From Glycine soja (Eukaryota; Streptophyta; Magnoliopsida; Fabales; Fabaceae): a stretch of 64,000 bases of DNA. The notes below the pieces were generated by a model, which saw only the letters and a list, made by a program, of their open reading frames with translations, was not told the DNA's origin and searched no databases. Where the stretch lies: the NCBI RefSeq assembly GCF_004193775.1, contig NC_041002.1, positions 35,561,112-35,625,111 on the forward strand, given 5' to 3'. The translations under genes were made by a program, and so were the position numbers. Positions 35,605 through 47,520 of this stretch are shown piece by piece; the first letter of the stretch is position 1, and the number at the start of each line of letters is the position of its first letter.

Positions 35605-37390
35605 CGCCTACAAAGACACATCCAACTAAAATTTAGCATGAAAATTATTTTGCATGAAATACATAACCATACTATTTTAGTTATCCCAAGTATAGCAACC
35701 AAGAAGTCAACCAATTTTTGTGTGGTCTTTAGTAATTGTAGGTATTACCATACAACTAATAAAGATCACCACTCAATGTGTATTATTTTGAAGGAAAGAA
35801 TTTGACATTCTACAGCAATTTATGCGCAATGTACCCGCCTTGGTGCAACAAGTTTAACCAAACAATTAGGCCAGTTCAATTCAAACAACTTTAAGCATTC
35901 ATATGACTTATGCAATTGCATCTAAAGCAATGCCCAAAACTTCAAGCTTAGTTCATACCCTTGGCATTTAATTTAACAACCTAAGTTGATCATGCACCTA
36001 AAATAATGGCTGAACATGTGTAAAGATCATTACCCATTCAAGCTTCAAAATCACATAGAATAGTCATTGTGACATTTCATCAAACAGTTGGTGTGCGCAT
36101 GTTACAACATGTATAAATGAGGGGTAAGGAGCAATATGACATGCAAATTTATAAAAGAATCAAGGATACACCTAGAGCCATCCATTACAGCCACCAATCC
36201 AAGCATTTTGATCATGGGTTTGCAAATAACTCATCTCATAAATATTGTAAAGAAAACAACAAACAAAGCACCAAATATCACATGGAAAAGGTAAAATTAG
36301 ATGGAGATGGCACTTACTTGAGTGGGATGAAAGGAATGTAAGAAAAATGACACAAAGGTGCAGAAAAATCTTGAAGTTGCTGCAAAAATGGAGGCTCCGT
36401 AGGTCCTTGTGGAGCTTTTGGTGAGTTTTGAAGAGAATGGGGGAAGATGGGGTGAAATCTGATTTCACCCCTCCCTTTTTTTTTTTCATCAGCCATGCTC
36501 ACTTAGGCGAGCTGGCCACTCGCCCAGGCGAGTTAAATTTTTTTTTTTTTGCAAATTTTTTTTTGCAAAGCTTCTTTTGTTATCATTATTATTATATATA
36601 TTTTCCTTCTAAACCTTATAATTATGTATAAACTTTTAGGCGAATTCATGAGATAATTGAAGAAAAAGAACAATCCTAACTCGCAATGGAAAGCATAAGA
36701 ACATAAAATTAAAGAGCAAAGTTTTAGAGATACTAGGCTACCTCCTAGAAGCGCTTCTTTAACGTCTTTAGCCGGACGTGGGGTTGTGGTCGAGGCTTTG
36801 CTGTCTTAGCCTCCCTACCTTCTTTCCTTGATCATGAGCAACTCTGATCATGGACCTAGCACCTATTGGCACCTGCCCTAATGCTTTGATAAAGAAAGTT
36901 TTAACATGTAAATATGATGAAATACTATGAGATGCTTGTATCACCTTTCCACTTTCTCCTAGGCTTACCTAAGTAGGTGTGGTGCTGACCATCACCCAAA
37001 ATGACTCTTCATTCATTTTCCCGTTTGCAAGATACTTTGATGATAAGATGCAGATGCATGCATGTTTATGATCGAACATTAAACGCACTAATTAAACAAG
37101 TGTTGTGGTTTTCTCTTTTTCATCATCGTGTTCAATTTTACTTAACGCTTATGGCACCCCCGCTGAACGTGCCGAATGGCTTCGGAATACCGGTCGTGAG
37201 AGTCAGCAAAAATGAGAGTGTACGTTCATGCCCAATGACAATAAAAGTACAAAGGAACAACACTAGATGCAAATCATTAATCCATATTTATTAATGTTGC
37301 GATTATTTTTTACAAAAAAACTTAAGATGTGGAGATCCTAATGAGTCCTTGAGGAGGTCCGAATATTGAGCCTTTGAATTGCCCCAAGTA
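35605..37390. other. Ogre A region between pol and accessory ORF
   Basis: No domain found. It carries TAGCGCTTCTTTAACGTCTT-like sequence (~36747-36766) shared with Ogre B near 50560. It also has a GCACCCCC...GTGC region (~37150) shared with Ogre B near 53720, so it is ancestral to both. Confidence 0.6.
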
Positions 37391-40372
37391 TTACGCGTAA
37401 TATCGCTTAACGATGTCATAATTCACAGGCAAAGGCAACTCTTCATCATCCATGTTCATGGGCAACAATGCTCCTTCTGAGAAAGCTTTCTTCGCCATAA
37501 ACGATCCTCCATAGTTCGGGGCCCATTTACCTCGGTGATGTTTTTGAACCTGTGATACCTTCTTCAGAACAAGGTCCCTATTGCTGAACTTACGCGGGCA
37601 CACTCTTTTGTCAAAATCATTTTTCACTCTGCTCTGATATAGTCGCCCATGGCTCATGGCAGCCAATCTCTTACCCTCGATAAGATTTAATTGGTCAAAG
37701 CGTGCTTGGGCCCACTCTGCTTCTTCCAATCCCGACTCTGCTAGGATTCTTAAAGAAGGAATCTCCACCTCACATGGGAGCACAACTTCCATCAAAGAGA
37801 ATGGGTTGCCCCAGTAGACGTGCGTACAAAAGTTTGATAACCATGCAGTGCCCAGGGGAGCATCTCGTGCCAATCCTTGTATGATATGGTCATCTTCTGA
37901 ATAATCTTCTTGATGTTCTTATTGGTAGCCTGAACCGCCCCGTTCATCTTTGGCCTATAAGGCGTGGAATTATGGTGTTGGATTTTGAAGTCCTCACATA
38001 TTTCCTTTTCATCATCTTGTTTAAATTGGTTGCATTATCGATGATGATTTTTCTGGGTAATCCATATATGCAAATTATCTATTTCTTAATGAATCTAATC
38101 ACCACATTTCTAGTGACGCTAGCATACGAAGCTGCTTCCACCCATTTGGTAAAGTAATCAATGGCGACCAAGATGAAATGATGCCTATTTGAAGCCTTGG
38201 GTTCGATGGCCCCAATCATGTCTATGCCCCACATTGAGAATGGCCACGATGCTGCCAAGACATTCAATGGCACAGGTGGAGCATTAACATTATCAGCGAA
38301 GGTCTGGCATTTATGGCATTTCCTCACATGAATGCAACAATTGTTCTCCATAGTGACCTAGTAATACCCCGCCCTCAGAATCTTTCGGGCCATGGCATGT
38401 CCATTGGCATGCGTACCAAAGGATCCCTCATGCACCTCCACTAGCATTTGTTAGGCCTCTCTTTCATCCACACATTGAAGCAACACCATGTCATGGTTTC
38501 TTTTGTACAAGATGTTTCCACTCAGGAGGAAACTGGCTGCCAACCTTCGTAACATCCTCTTGTCATTGTCAAAGGCCCCAGGCAAGTATTCTTTGTCTTC
38601 AATGTATCGTTTGATATTGAAGTACCAAGGCTTACCATCCTCCTCTTCTTCTATCAAGCAATAGTGTGCAGGCTCGACACGACATCTGAATGCGATGTAC
38701 GAAAAATCTCTGTGTGAGCTCACTTTGAACAAGGACGATATAGTGGCAAGGGCATCGACCATCTGATTTTCCTCTCTAGGAATGTGATGAAATGATATGT
38801 CTTCAAAGAGTTCCATCAATTTCCTGATGTAAGCCTGGTAAGGCACCAATTTGTGGTCTTTGGTCTCCCATTCACCTTTCAACTGATGAATTACTAATGC
38901 CGAGTCCCCGTATACCTTGAGTAACTTGACCCTAAAGTCGATCGCTGCTTGGATCCCAAGAGCACATGCCTCATACTCCGCTATATTGTTTGTGCAGTCG
39001 AAACACAACCTAGTCGTGAAAGGTATATATTGCTTGTCCGGGGAAACTAATACTGCCCCAATCTCGTGGCCTAGTGCATTAGACGCACCGTCAAACCACA
39101 CAATCCAGTTATCCTTGTCCTCTTCTTCAACCTCCTCTTCAAACAAGGCCATAATATCCTCATCAGGAAATTCTGGATGCATAGGCTGATAATCGCTTAT
39201 GGGTTGTTGAGCTAGATAATCTGCCAAGGCACTCCCCTTTATCGCCTTCTGAGTGATGTAGACAATATCGAATTCTGACAACAGAACTTGCCATCGAGCT
39301 ATCCTTCCAATGAGAGCAGACTTTTTGAAGATGTACTTGATGGGATCCATTTTGGACACCAACCAAGTAGTGTAACTCAACATATACTGTCTCAAACGTT
39401 GAGCTGCCCATGCCTAGGCACAACATGTGCTCTCTAGCAACGAGTAGTTCATCTCGCATGCTGTGAACTTCTTGCTCAAGTAGTAGATGGCCCGTTCCCT
39501 ATTTCTGGATTCATTGTGCTGTCCCAGCACACACCCCATCGACTCATCTATGTCATATATAGGATAAGGGGTCTTCTGGGCACTAGTGGCATGAGTACAT
39601 GAGGATTCATCAAACACCATTTAATCCTTTCAAATGCCATTTGACAATCACTGTCCCATTGGACAAATTGACTTTTATGCAACAATTTGAAAAATGGCTC
39701 GCAAGTGGCGGTTAACTGTGATATGAATCTCGCTATGTAGTTCAACCTTCCCAAGAAACCTCGTACCTGTTTCTCGGTACATGGCTCGGGTATTTCGAGG
39801 ATTGCTTTTACCTTTTCTAGATCCACCTCTATTCCTTTCTGCCTAACGACAAAGCCGAGCAATTTTCCGGATTTTACCCCGAACGTACACTTTGCGGGAT
39901 TCAGCCCTAACTTGTATTTACGCAACCGCCCGAACAACTTTTGCAAATTGACTAGGTGTTCCTCCTCTGTCCTTGACTTGGCGATCATGTCATCCACATA
40001 GATCTCAATTTCTTTATGCATCATATCGTGAAATAACGCCACCATGGCCCGCTGGTACGTTGCCCCAACGTTCTTCAGCCCAAATGACATTACCTTGTAG
40101 CAGAAGGTTCCCCATAAAGTGATGAAGGTTGTCTTTTCCATATCCTCCGGTGCCATCTTTATCTAATTGTAACCTGAAAACCCATCCATGAAAGAGAATA
40201 GTGCAAAACTGGCTGTGTTATCTACGAGAACATCAATATGCGTTAAAGGAAAGTTATCATTTGGATTGACTCGGTTTAGATCCCGATAGTCCACGAACAT
40301 TTGCACCTTCCCATCCTTTTTGGGACTGGCACGATATTGGTGACCCATTTTGGGCACTAAGCAATGGCCAAG
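37391..40372 (-). pseudogene. Ogre A pol: RT, RNase H, aRNase H, integrase (decayed, 5' cut by CACTA)
   Basis: From 40372 leftward: RT N-part with DGKVQMFVDYRDLNRVNP and SFMDGFSGYN, then MAPEDMEKTTF, the catalytic EIYVDDMIAKS, and RGFLGRLNYIARFISQL. Next comes gypsy RNase H with YLSKKFTACEMNYSLLE. A second RNase H follows with NWIVWFDGASNALGHEIGAV, NNIAEYEACALGIQAA, YGDSALVIHQLKGEW and MVDALATIS, supplying its acidic residues. Integrase shows a Zn finger (HVRKCHKCQTFAD), WPFSMWGIDMIGAIEP and VAIDYFTKWVEA, then LYQSRVKNDFDKRVCPRKFS and GKWAPNYGGSFMAKKAFS at the C-terminus, ending at 37391. Stops and frameshifts occur near 40165, 39550, 39410, 38450, 38355 and 38080. It cannot make active enzymes. 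Confidence 0.9.
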
Positions 40373-40995
40373 CACTACTAGAAAATACACTTTCAACATC
40401 GGTTATTTAGAACATTCTACATCGGTTCTAAAACCGATGTTGAAAGTGACGATGTTGAATGTATGAATGTTAACATCGGTTTTGGAGAACCGATGTTAAC
40501 ATACATATGACAACATTGGTTCTCCAAATACCCGATGTTAAACACAATAAACAACAACAAAAAAAGTGTAGGCATGATGAACGTTGACATTGGTTTTCCA
40601 GTAAAACCGATGTTAATATGTTAGTTTAACATCGGTTTTCTAGAATAACCGATGTTAATGTATGCCCTTAACATCCATTTTTCTAGAAAATCGATGTCAA
40701 CGTTGATGATGCTTACACTTATTTGGTGTAGTTCTTTGTGTATAACATCGGTTAATTATAAATAACCGATGTTACTATTCAAATATTCACATCGGTTATT
40801 TATAATTAACCAATGTTAATGTACAATAGTTGACATCGGTTATCCACAGATAACCGATGTTAAAATACAAACGCTGACATCGGTTATACACAAAAAACCG
40901 ATGTTAATATACAAACGTTAACATCGGTTTTCTATTATAACCGATGTTGGTTATGATATTAACATCGGTTTTTGTTAATAACCGATGTTGTTTTC
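40373..40995. repeat. CACTA terminus and subterminal array of ~13 short inverted-repeat units
   Basis: After the CACTA terminus, units of the form AACATCGGTT-(about 8-12 nt)-AACCGATGTT recur about every 45 bp. They lie near 40395, 40418, 40472, 40509, 40588, 40627, 40671, 40744, 40788, 40833, 40878, 40920 and 40963. Most are perfect; some have ATTGG or CCAAT variants. In En/Spm, subterminal repeats bind TNPA; this array is the obvious counterpart. Confidence 0.9.
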
Positions 40996-41234
40996 AAATA
41001 TTTTTTTTTATATATACTTTCTGTTTTTACAGTAAACCCAAAATTGTACCTGTCAAATGCAATTTCAGGAGGCCCAATTCACAGCAAATAAACATTTTAT
41101 TCTGCTTTCAAGCAGTTTTAATGATAATAAACATCAAATAATTGATTTATATATTATAAAGAACAATCAACAAATGAATTCAATGTTCGTGTTACATAGA
41201 AAATGTAAAAAATGTTAAAAAATGTCCCTAAATC
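40996..41234. other. CACTA 3' non-coding sequence
   Basis: Short AT-rich stretch between the subterminal array and the end of the TNP1-like gene; no further feature seen. Confidence 0.5.
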
Positions 41235-44200
41235 CTAGGCCTGATCTCTAACTCGGAGATAAAACTGTGCCCACTGAATCCGCAATGCTTTTAATCTCTC
41301 GGGCTCCAATGGTCTAGGGTCGTTAAAATACGGCATGATTAAATAAATCATATTAAGTTAATAATGTAATACAAATTATAAATAAATCGATTTTCTTTGA
41401 AATAAACTTACCGCTTCCCAATTATTTCTAAAACTTCCTAAAATGATGGTGGACATCCAGTGCATGACATAGTAGCCGCACTCAGTAGTTCCTTTTTGTC
41501 TATTACACTAAATACATAATGAAATTTGGATATTAATTAAACAACTAGTGTATAGACACATAAAGAAATATATATAAGTGGAAGTTTTATGTAAATGACG
41601 TACCTTGACGACAATCCACCTAGCAGGAGCCTTTGATTTAGGCTGTGGAGCATCATCAAGACCTTTGATAGCACTGTTCCATATGAGTAACAATTAAAAA
41701 CTGGTGTTGTACGTTGAGGTATTACAATGCAAATGTATTAAAAAGAACACTAACCTATTAATAATCCCCTTAAGGTAGTTGTCTGGCCTGTTATGCAATG
41801 AACAAAACCAGACAACTAAGTGTTCCTTGGGCAGGATGACCACCATCTGCCAATGTTCGCTGCAGTGGAACCTAAAATGGGTTAGTACATTAGTAAACAT
41901 TAATTAAATTTTGTTATTTTGTGACTTACCCATTTAGGTAGGCTCCAAGATACACATCGCGTTGTGAACTCTGCATCCAACTCTTTATGTAACTTTCAGA
42001 TTCAAACTGCGATTGTCCAGACCTCTGAATGGACTGAGGCTCGAGGAATCCATAGATATCAGAATTCCCCGCTCGCATACATGTTTCAGTGAGATGCCTG
42101 TTTATGTTAAGTCAAAGTTAAATATTTATGAATTGAAAGCCATAACTTAGGTAAATAAAAGCCTTTTATATAAAGACTTACAGAATCCACAACTATAACA
42201 CTGATATGCTGAGACATTGACCACCGTGTGCGATTTCGAAGAGGTTATGTGCTTTATGTACAGGGGGAAATCTGGATTAACGACCCCGAACACGGTGGCA
42301 TCCCATCTAACCTGATAAGGCCTCAAGAAAAGCTCTGGGATGGTCAATGTCATCAGATAAAGCGGATCATCGACCTCCGAATCGGGCTTCGGAGGTGGTT
42401 TTGGCGGAGACACAGCTACCTGTTCATGAAACAAAGTTAAGTAGCCTAATTTGAAAAGAAGAAACATATAGTAAGGACAATAAGTACCTGCTGTGATAAA
42501 GACTTGACCAGATGTGTCGGCCAAGCAAGGAAGGTGTGAAGTGCTTGCCTCACTAAGGAAACCTCATCAGTGGGTACAGGAACTGGAGCATCTACATCTC
42601 TAACCTCCTCCACACTCACCTTTACTTGGCCAAGCAACAAAGGAGTGTTATGAACAACAGTGGATCCCTCATAAACTCTCCCGATGGCAACCAGGCGGGC
42701 AGGATCTGCTTCTATGTACAAGCCGCACCTGCCAGAGTCACCGGTCTCAGGATCGTTTCCTGAGGGATCAACACAACTCCCCTTTGTGCTCACTCGAGGA
42801 CCAGAGGGACCAGGACCAACCAGAGGCTCAGGAGGTTCTGCAAGTCCCTGAGATTGCATCTGCGACTGAAGGTGGCTGAAGGATGCCATGACCTGCCTCG
42901 TCACTTTCTCTGTGATGGACTCCTCTAGCTGGTCCCTGATCTGCTGAGTCAACTGGTGTAATTCGTCAGGAGGCAGGGAGGAAGCGCTGCGGGACGTCCG
43001 TGGAGCCGATCCAAAGTATTGCTTGATGGTGACACTGGCTCCAATACCACAGACATGTCCAGGGTGCTCTGGACGTCCAATAGCAGCGGCCAGAACATCC
43101 TGACGTCCATGGGGGACGAACGATCCCTGTGTGGCCTGCTCCTCAAACGAATCCTGCACAGAAAACACACAATGGTACATGGCATTCTCAAAATATTCAA
43201 ACATAATTGTAATGGTTAGTTGAACATGACTTACAATCTTCTCAGCGATTTCCTTTGCGGCCTTAGTCGTCATCTCCCCTGTCTTCTTCGTGCGAGCCAT
43301 CTTCCACTTCACGTGGCGTCTGACCGGGGATGGAGGGTCGATGACACCATCAACGCTTCCTGACTGTGCAGCTTCCTGCATCTTCTTCTTGGTCTTCTCA
43401 GCCAGGAGCTTCTGCTCCAAATAATCATAACCCCCACGAGACAAAACGTGGGGGCAGTATTCTACTTCTGGATGGCCTGTGCCTTTATGCGCACATCCTG
43501 AAAAAATTAAACAATAATGTTTGAAATGGGTAGAATGAAGTATAACAACATCATGTTTAATATGAAAAACAACTTAAATGGCAAAGGAACATACCTCCCA
43601 AGAAGGGTCTCTGCGAGTCTGGCAAAACTGAGCCCACTTTTCCTTGCTGATGCCGTATTTGTCACAGACAGTGTCCTCGACACCGTCCTGATCGGCTGCA
43701 GGGGCCCATTTCCTCGTGAAGTCTGATTTAAACTGCCTCCATCTCTCCCCCACGGTCTGTAGTAACTTCCTTTTCGTCCTACTGCCAGAAGCCTCTGGGA
43801 TATCAAATTCTGCCTGACAACATGAAACAAAGTTTATTTGTTACAATAATGAAATTTTTTGGCTATTAATTACACACAATCAAATAAGAAAAGAGAAATA
43901 CCTGAATATCCTCCCAAATCAGGTCCTTCTGAGCAGTAGGGACCTCCTTCCAGTTCTCGTAGGTGATGTCCACCTTATCACGTGCCACAATCCCCAAATA
44001 TGTTCTTAATTTCTTCTTGTGGGGACCGTCGGCCTTCCCTGTAGCAGGATCAACATGCACCACTGGTCTCTCAACACCAGGTGGTCTAGTGGACAACGAT
44101 CGTAGGCGTGAGGCTTTGCGTGTCCGCTTCATGGCAGACGTCGAAGCCGATGCGTCCGAAGTAAGAGGAGGAGGAGGAGGAGAAGGAGGAGAAGGAGGAG

Positions 44201-44249
44201 GAGGAGGAGGAGGAGGAGGAAGAGTAGTGGAGGCAGGTGGAGAACCCAT
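41235..44249 (-). pseudogene. TNP1-like (Ptta/En/Spm) CACTA protein with C-terminal Ulp1-type cysteine protease domain, 10 exons
   Basis: Exons read by eye: 43902-44249, 43595-43813, 43236-43504 (intron donor GTAAGT), 42488-43152, 42182-42419, 41930-42097, 41755-41871, 41604-41673, 41412-41507, 41235-41330. The N-terminus is poly-Pro encoded by a (GGA)n run at 44164-44221. Then come TYENWKEVPTAQKDLIWEDI, GERWRQFKSDFTRKWAP, and SRGGYDYLEQKLLAEKTKKK with DPPSPVRRHVKWKMARTKKT, which is typical of plant En/Spm-associated proteins. The last exons carry EHWQMVVILPKEHLVVWFCS (His region) and TTECGYYVMHWMS (Cys), a Ulp1/C48 peptidase layout. It is broken by a TAG and a 1-bp shift in exon 3 (~43455-43475) and a shift plus TAG in exon 5 (~42190-42250). 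The exon-10 acceptor is also lost (CG instead of AG at 41331-41332). TNP1 proteins bind element ends; the protease role is unknown. Confidence 0.8.
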
Positions 44250-44501
44250 GATCTTTTATACAATAACATACAAAATTGGATTAATGAAAAGAGGATTAGT
44301 GATAAGTTTTTTTTGGAAGGCAAAAGTATAAGATTATTAAACAAAACCCCACCACATAAGGAGACAAGACAAATTAACCAAAGGACTCTAAAAGATAGGT
44401 AGTTGTGCTTTTTAATTGTGATTTCATCCATGTTTTCTTTGATATTGATTTTCTTAGGACTTCATCCATGTTTTGACAGCATTTGATTTTCTTTTTTGCA
44501 G

Positions 44502-44681
44502 AAAAGAAAGAGGGGAACGAGCAACAATTTGAAGGTTGTACATTCAGGAACTAAAGAATTCAAAATAGCTAGTAATAAGAGGGATTTGTTTTTGAGATTT
44601 TCTGAGCACCAAGAGCGGCTACGCAAGAAGCTTGCACTTGATGAGGGAAGGATATTTGCAACTAATGAACAACTTTCTTAA
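44502..44681 (+). pseudogene. Captured host-gene last exon (unidentified nuclear-type protein), sense copy
   Basis: An intron-like T-rich tract ending TTTTTTGCAG (44501) is followed by an open exon, KRKRGTSNNLKVV, KEFKIASNKRDLFLRFSEHQ, ERLRKKLALDEGRIFATNEQ, stop TAA at 44679. It is basic and Lys/Arg-rich; I do not recognise the family. The same exon exists as an inverted copy at 44811-44903 plus 60922-61077. It lies between TNP1 and TNP2 in the CACTA, which argues for a captured gene and not an element gene. Confidence 0.6.
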
Positions 44682-44903
44682 CTATTTGTCCTTCAGATTT
44701 TACTGTTTTTTTTATTATATGTAAATATAAATAATATAAGGTTATGCCATAGGGACATGGTCATTTTTACCCCTAACAATCTTAGAAGTAAATATAGACC
44801 ATGTTTTTACGCCATACCGTTATACCATTTATATTTACATATTAGCAAAAAGAAACAGTAAAATATTAAGGACAAATAGTTAAGAAACTTGTTCATTAGC
44901 TGC
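44507..44903. repeat. Inverted repeat 1 (left arm, loop, and first part of right arm)
   Basis: The left arm 44507-44748 is the reverse complement of 44811-44903 joined to 60922-61077. The loop is about 62 bp (44749-44810). Arms are about 245 bp and >90% alike by eye, including 3' UTR sequence (TTAACTATTTGTCCTT, ATATGTAAATATAAAT). The right arm is split by Ogre B at GCTGC. Confidence 0.85.
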
Positions 44904-47021
44904 TGTCGCAACCTACCCTTCGGCGGGAGGGCGACACGTGACTCGCAGGATGCGTGTTCCACGAAAGGAATACGCACGGAGTCGCCACCAACGTTTATTT
45001 GAGGAAAACGTCGGAAAAACCGGAAAAGACGCGATCTACGAACTTTTAAGTGAAAGGTTCGGGAGTTGTATTTACGCGCGGGGAAGGTATTAGCACCCCA
45101 CACGTTCGTCACAAGGGACGACAACCTTTAATCGAATGTGCAAACATGACTTTGATTTTTACGTTCCCTTTTATGTCCTTATATCCTTTATACCCTTTTT
45201 ATATTTTTTCTCTTTTTGTGGTCGACAAGGGTGTTTCCCTTTGCTCCTACGTATTCCTCAATTGGGATGAGAAAATCAGACCTACGTAGTTCTTTCGGAA
45301 CAAAGTGTTTGGTTTAAGTTTGTTTTTTGTCTTTTTTGCAAAATATGTTTTTTATTTGAACAAAAGGTCATTTAAGGTGTTGGACCATTAAACGGTCTTT
45401 TGATTTTGAAAGGAGAGAAACGTTAAGACATTGGACCATTAACGATCTCTCGGGGTGGTCGACAAAAGCGGGGCTTTTGCTCCTACGTATCCTCAATCGC
45501 GATGAGGAAATCAGACCTACGTAGTTCTTGCAAAAGCGGTAAAGTTACATGTTGATTTTATGCTTTTGAACGGTCCATGTTAACCGATAAAAGCAAAGAG
45601 GACCGTTTAAGGCGTTGGACCTTAAAACGATTTTTTAGTGATTTTCGGACAAAACTTGATTTGTGAGTCTATTTTAGTCTTAGTTTCACTTTGGTTATTA
45701 ATCAATTCATTCAAGGAAACTTCCAAAGAAAAACGTCCGATTGATTTTTTTTAATTTATTTTATTCAAAGATATTTTGATTATTTTATTATTATTTTTCA
45801 AGATATTTTGATTATTTTATTATTATTTTACTTTTTTTGTTTAACCGAGGTTATAGCGTGAACGATCGGTTAGATTTCATTTTAAAAGTGATTAAATGAG
45901 ATTACAACACAAATGATCGGTTGAAATTCATTTTATCATTTATTAGACGAGAAAACGGCTTAAATAAATGGTTAAAGCACGTTAAAAACGGAAGAAAAGA
46001 AAACTGAAAGTAAACGAAATTAAAGTGAAAGTACACAAAACAAGAAATGAATTGAAAGTCTCGGATTCGAAAACTTACCCGTTGAAGAACGAAGAACGAA
46101 CGAAGAACGGATGAAGAACGGTGAAGAACGACGAAGAACGATGAAGAATTTCCACAGAATCGCTTACGGAAGCGTTTCGGAAGCGCCTCGGCTTAGATTT
46201 TCTTCATGGAAACGATTTTTCCAAGCAAATTCGAAAGAGAGAGAAGTGCCAAAGGGGCTGAACATTTTGAAACAGCACCCCCTCCCCTATTTATAGAAAA
46301 AAAAGGAGGTGCTTGCCGCCCAAAGACTTAATGAAGAAGATTTCTAAGCGCACCCGAATTACTAAGTTCACCCCCCTTTTCGTATTTTACGGAAAAGTTA
46401 CGGAAGCCTTACGGAACTGTTTTCGAATTTGATTTTCATCTTTTTTCTTTTCCCTTTTATCAATGTTAAGTGGAATATGCTTACCCAAGGTTTTCGGAAA
46501 TTTTACGGAAGTATTACGGAAGCCGCGGAAGCCCCGAAAACCATTTTTCAAAAACGTGGAGGAGCTTGCCGCCCAGTTGCTTCCTCCTTAAGCAACCCAA
46601 CTTCCAAAATGTTCTAGAAGGGCCTAGATTTGAATTGCTATTTACACCCCTATCTTGATAAGTTCACCCCCTTACCTTTTTTGGTGATTCTTTTTTCGTA
46701 AAGTTACGGAAACTTACGAATCTCGTAACGATACTTGTTTTCTTTCCGTAATGTTACGGAACCTTGCGGATTACATAATCATCCCCCTTTTGACTTACGG
46801 AATGTTACGGAACCTCACTTAATTATGCAACGATGCTTCCATTTGATTTCCGGTGTGTCACGAAAACTTACGGATTGTGCATCAATATATTTTTTTTGGT
46901 TTTTCGGCATGTCCTGGAATTTCACAAATTGCCCAATGATGGATGCCAAGCACCTCACAAGGACCAAAGAAAGGTCGCATGTCATCAAGCAAAGGTCCCC
47001 GGACGAAATTAGGGTATGACA
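44904..47021 (-). repeat. Ogre B 3' LTR (2118 bp)
   Basis: TGTCGCAACCTACCC ... AGGGTATGACA. Differences from the other LTR: T/C near 45105, A/G near 45122, an extra A near 46298, T/C near 46735 and A/G near 46862. Two hairpin modules lie at 45220-45292 and 45456-45528. The part from 46380 to 46880 is dense in TTACGGAA-type motifs. Confidence 0.95.
45456..45528. promoter_or_regulatory. Conserved two-hairpin module of Ogre LTRs
   Basis: GTCGACAAAAGC-GGG-GCTTTTGC forms a first stem. CCTACGTATCCTCA ... TGAGGA ... CTACGTAG forms a second (CTACGTA with TACGTAG outside, TCCTCA with TGAGGA inside). Copies occur at 31260-31331 (Ogre A LTR), 45220-45292, 45456-45528, 48338-48406, 48592-48658, and in the other LTR at about 59121-59193 and 59357-59429. 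Repetition across LTR and internal sites suggests a functional RNA or DNA structure; its role is not known to me. Confidence 0.65.
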
Positions 47022-47025
47022 GTTG

Positions 47026-47034
47026 CCCCTCTTT
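47026..47034 (-). promoter_or_regulatory. Polypurine tract of Ogre B
   Basis: AAAGAGGGG on the minus strand, four bases inside the 3' LTR edge, the same place and form as in Ogre A. Confidence 0.8.
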
Positions 47035-47520
47035 ACTTGTCTTTTATTGGAGATAAAAGGAAAGTAAAGATAAGACACTAATTTCGTTCCTCTCGATTTG
47101 ACGAGAGTCGCGGGTGACCATAAAATCTCCACATGCAAATGACTTGTTGTTCCCGGAATTTCACAAATTGCCTAATGATGAGTGCCAAGCACCTCACAAG
47201 GACCAAAGAAAGGTCGCATGTCATCAAGCAAAGGTCCCCGGACGAAAATTAGTGTATGACACTAATTTCGCTCCTCTCGGTTGACGAGAGTCGCGGGTGA
47301 CCATGACTTGTCGTTCCCGGATTTTCACAATTGCCTAACGATGGGTGCCAAGCACCTCACAAGGACCAAAGAAAGGTCGCATGTCATCAAGCAAAGGTAC
47401 CCGGACGAAAATTAGTGTATGACACTAATTTCGCTCCTCTCGGTTGACGAGAGTCGCGGGTGACCATGAAATTTCCGCATGTAAATGACTTGTAAATGAC
47501 TTGTTGTTCCCGGAGGAACA
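47035..47520. repeat. Two extra copies of the LTR-end/PPT-flank segment
   Basis: A segment with TTTCACAAATTGCC, GTGCCAAGCACCTCACAAGG, AAGCAAAGGTCCCCGGACGA and GTATGACA ends the LTR (46910-47021). It recurs at about 47150-47300 and 47311-47470 (spacing about 161 bp), each copy followed by ACTAATTTCG...GACGAGAGTCGCGGGTGACC. The copies carry GTGTATGACA where the LTR has GGGTATGACA. Confidence 0.85.

Larger units (their letters stand above)
30966..40372 (-). mobile_element. Ogre A: Ty3-gypsy (Tat/Ogre lineage) retrotransposon, 3' part
   Basis: On the minus strand, right to left: RT, gypsy RNase H, a second RNase H, integrase, an accessory ORF, a hairpin array, a polypurine tract and the 3' LTR. 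The two RNase H domains mark the Tat/Ogre lineage. All ORFs are broken by stops and frameshifts. The element is interrupted in RT at 40372/40373 by a CACTA transposon, so its PBS, gag and 5' LTR must lie right of the window. The left flank ATCTA (30961-30965) is one side of its expected 5-bp target duplication. Confidence 0.85.

Noticed and set aside
43963..44431. Poly-Gly and poly-Leu ORFs
   Set aside because: Shadow frames of the (GGA)n run that encodes the Pro-rich N-terminus of the TNP1-like protein.
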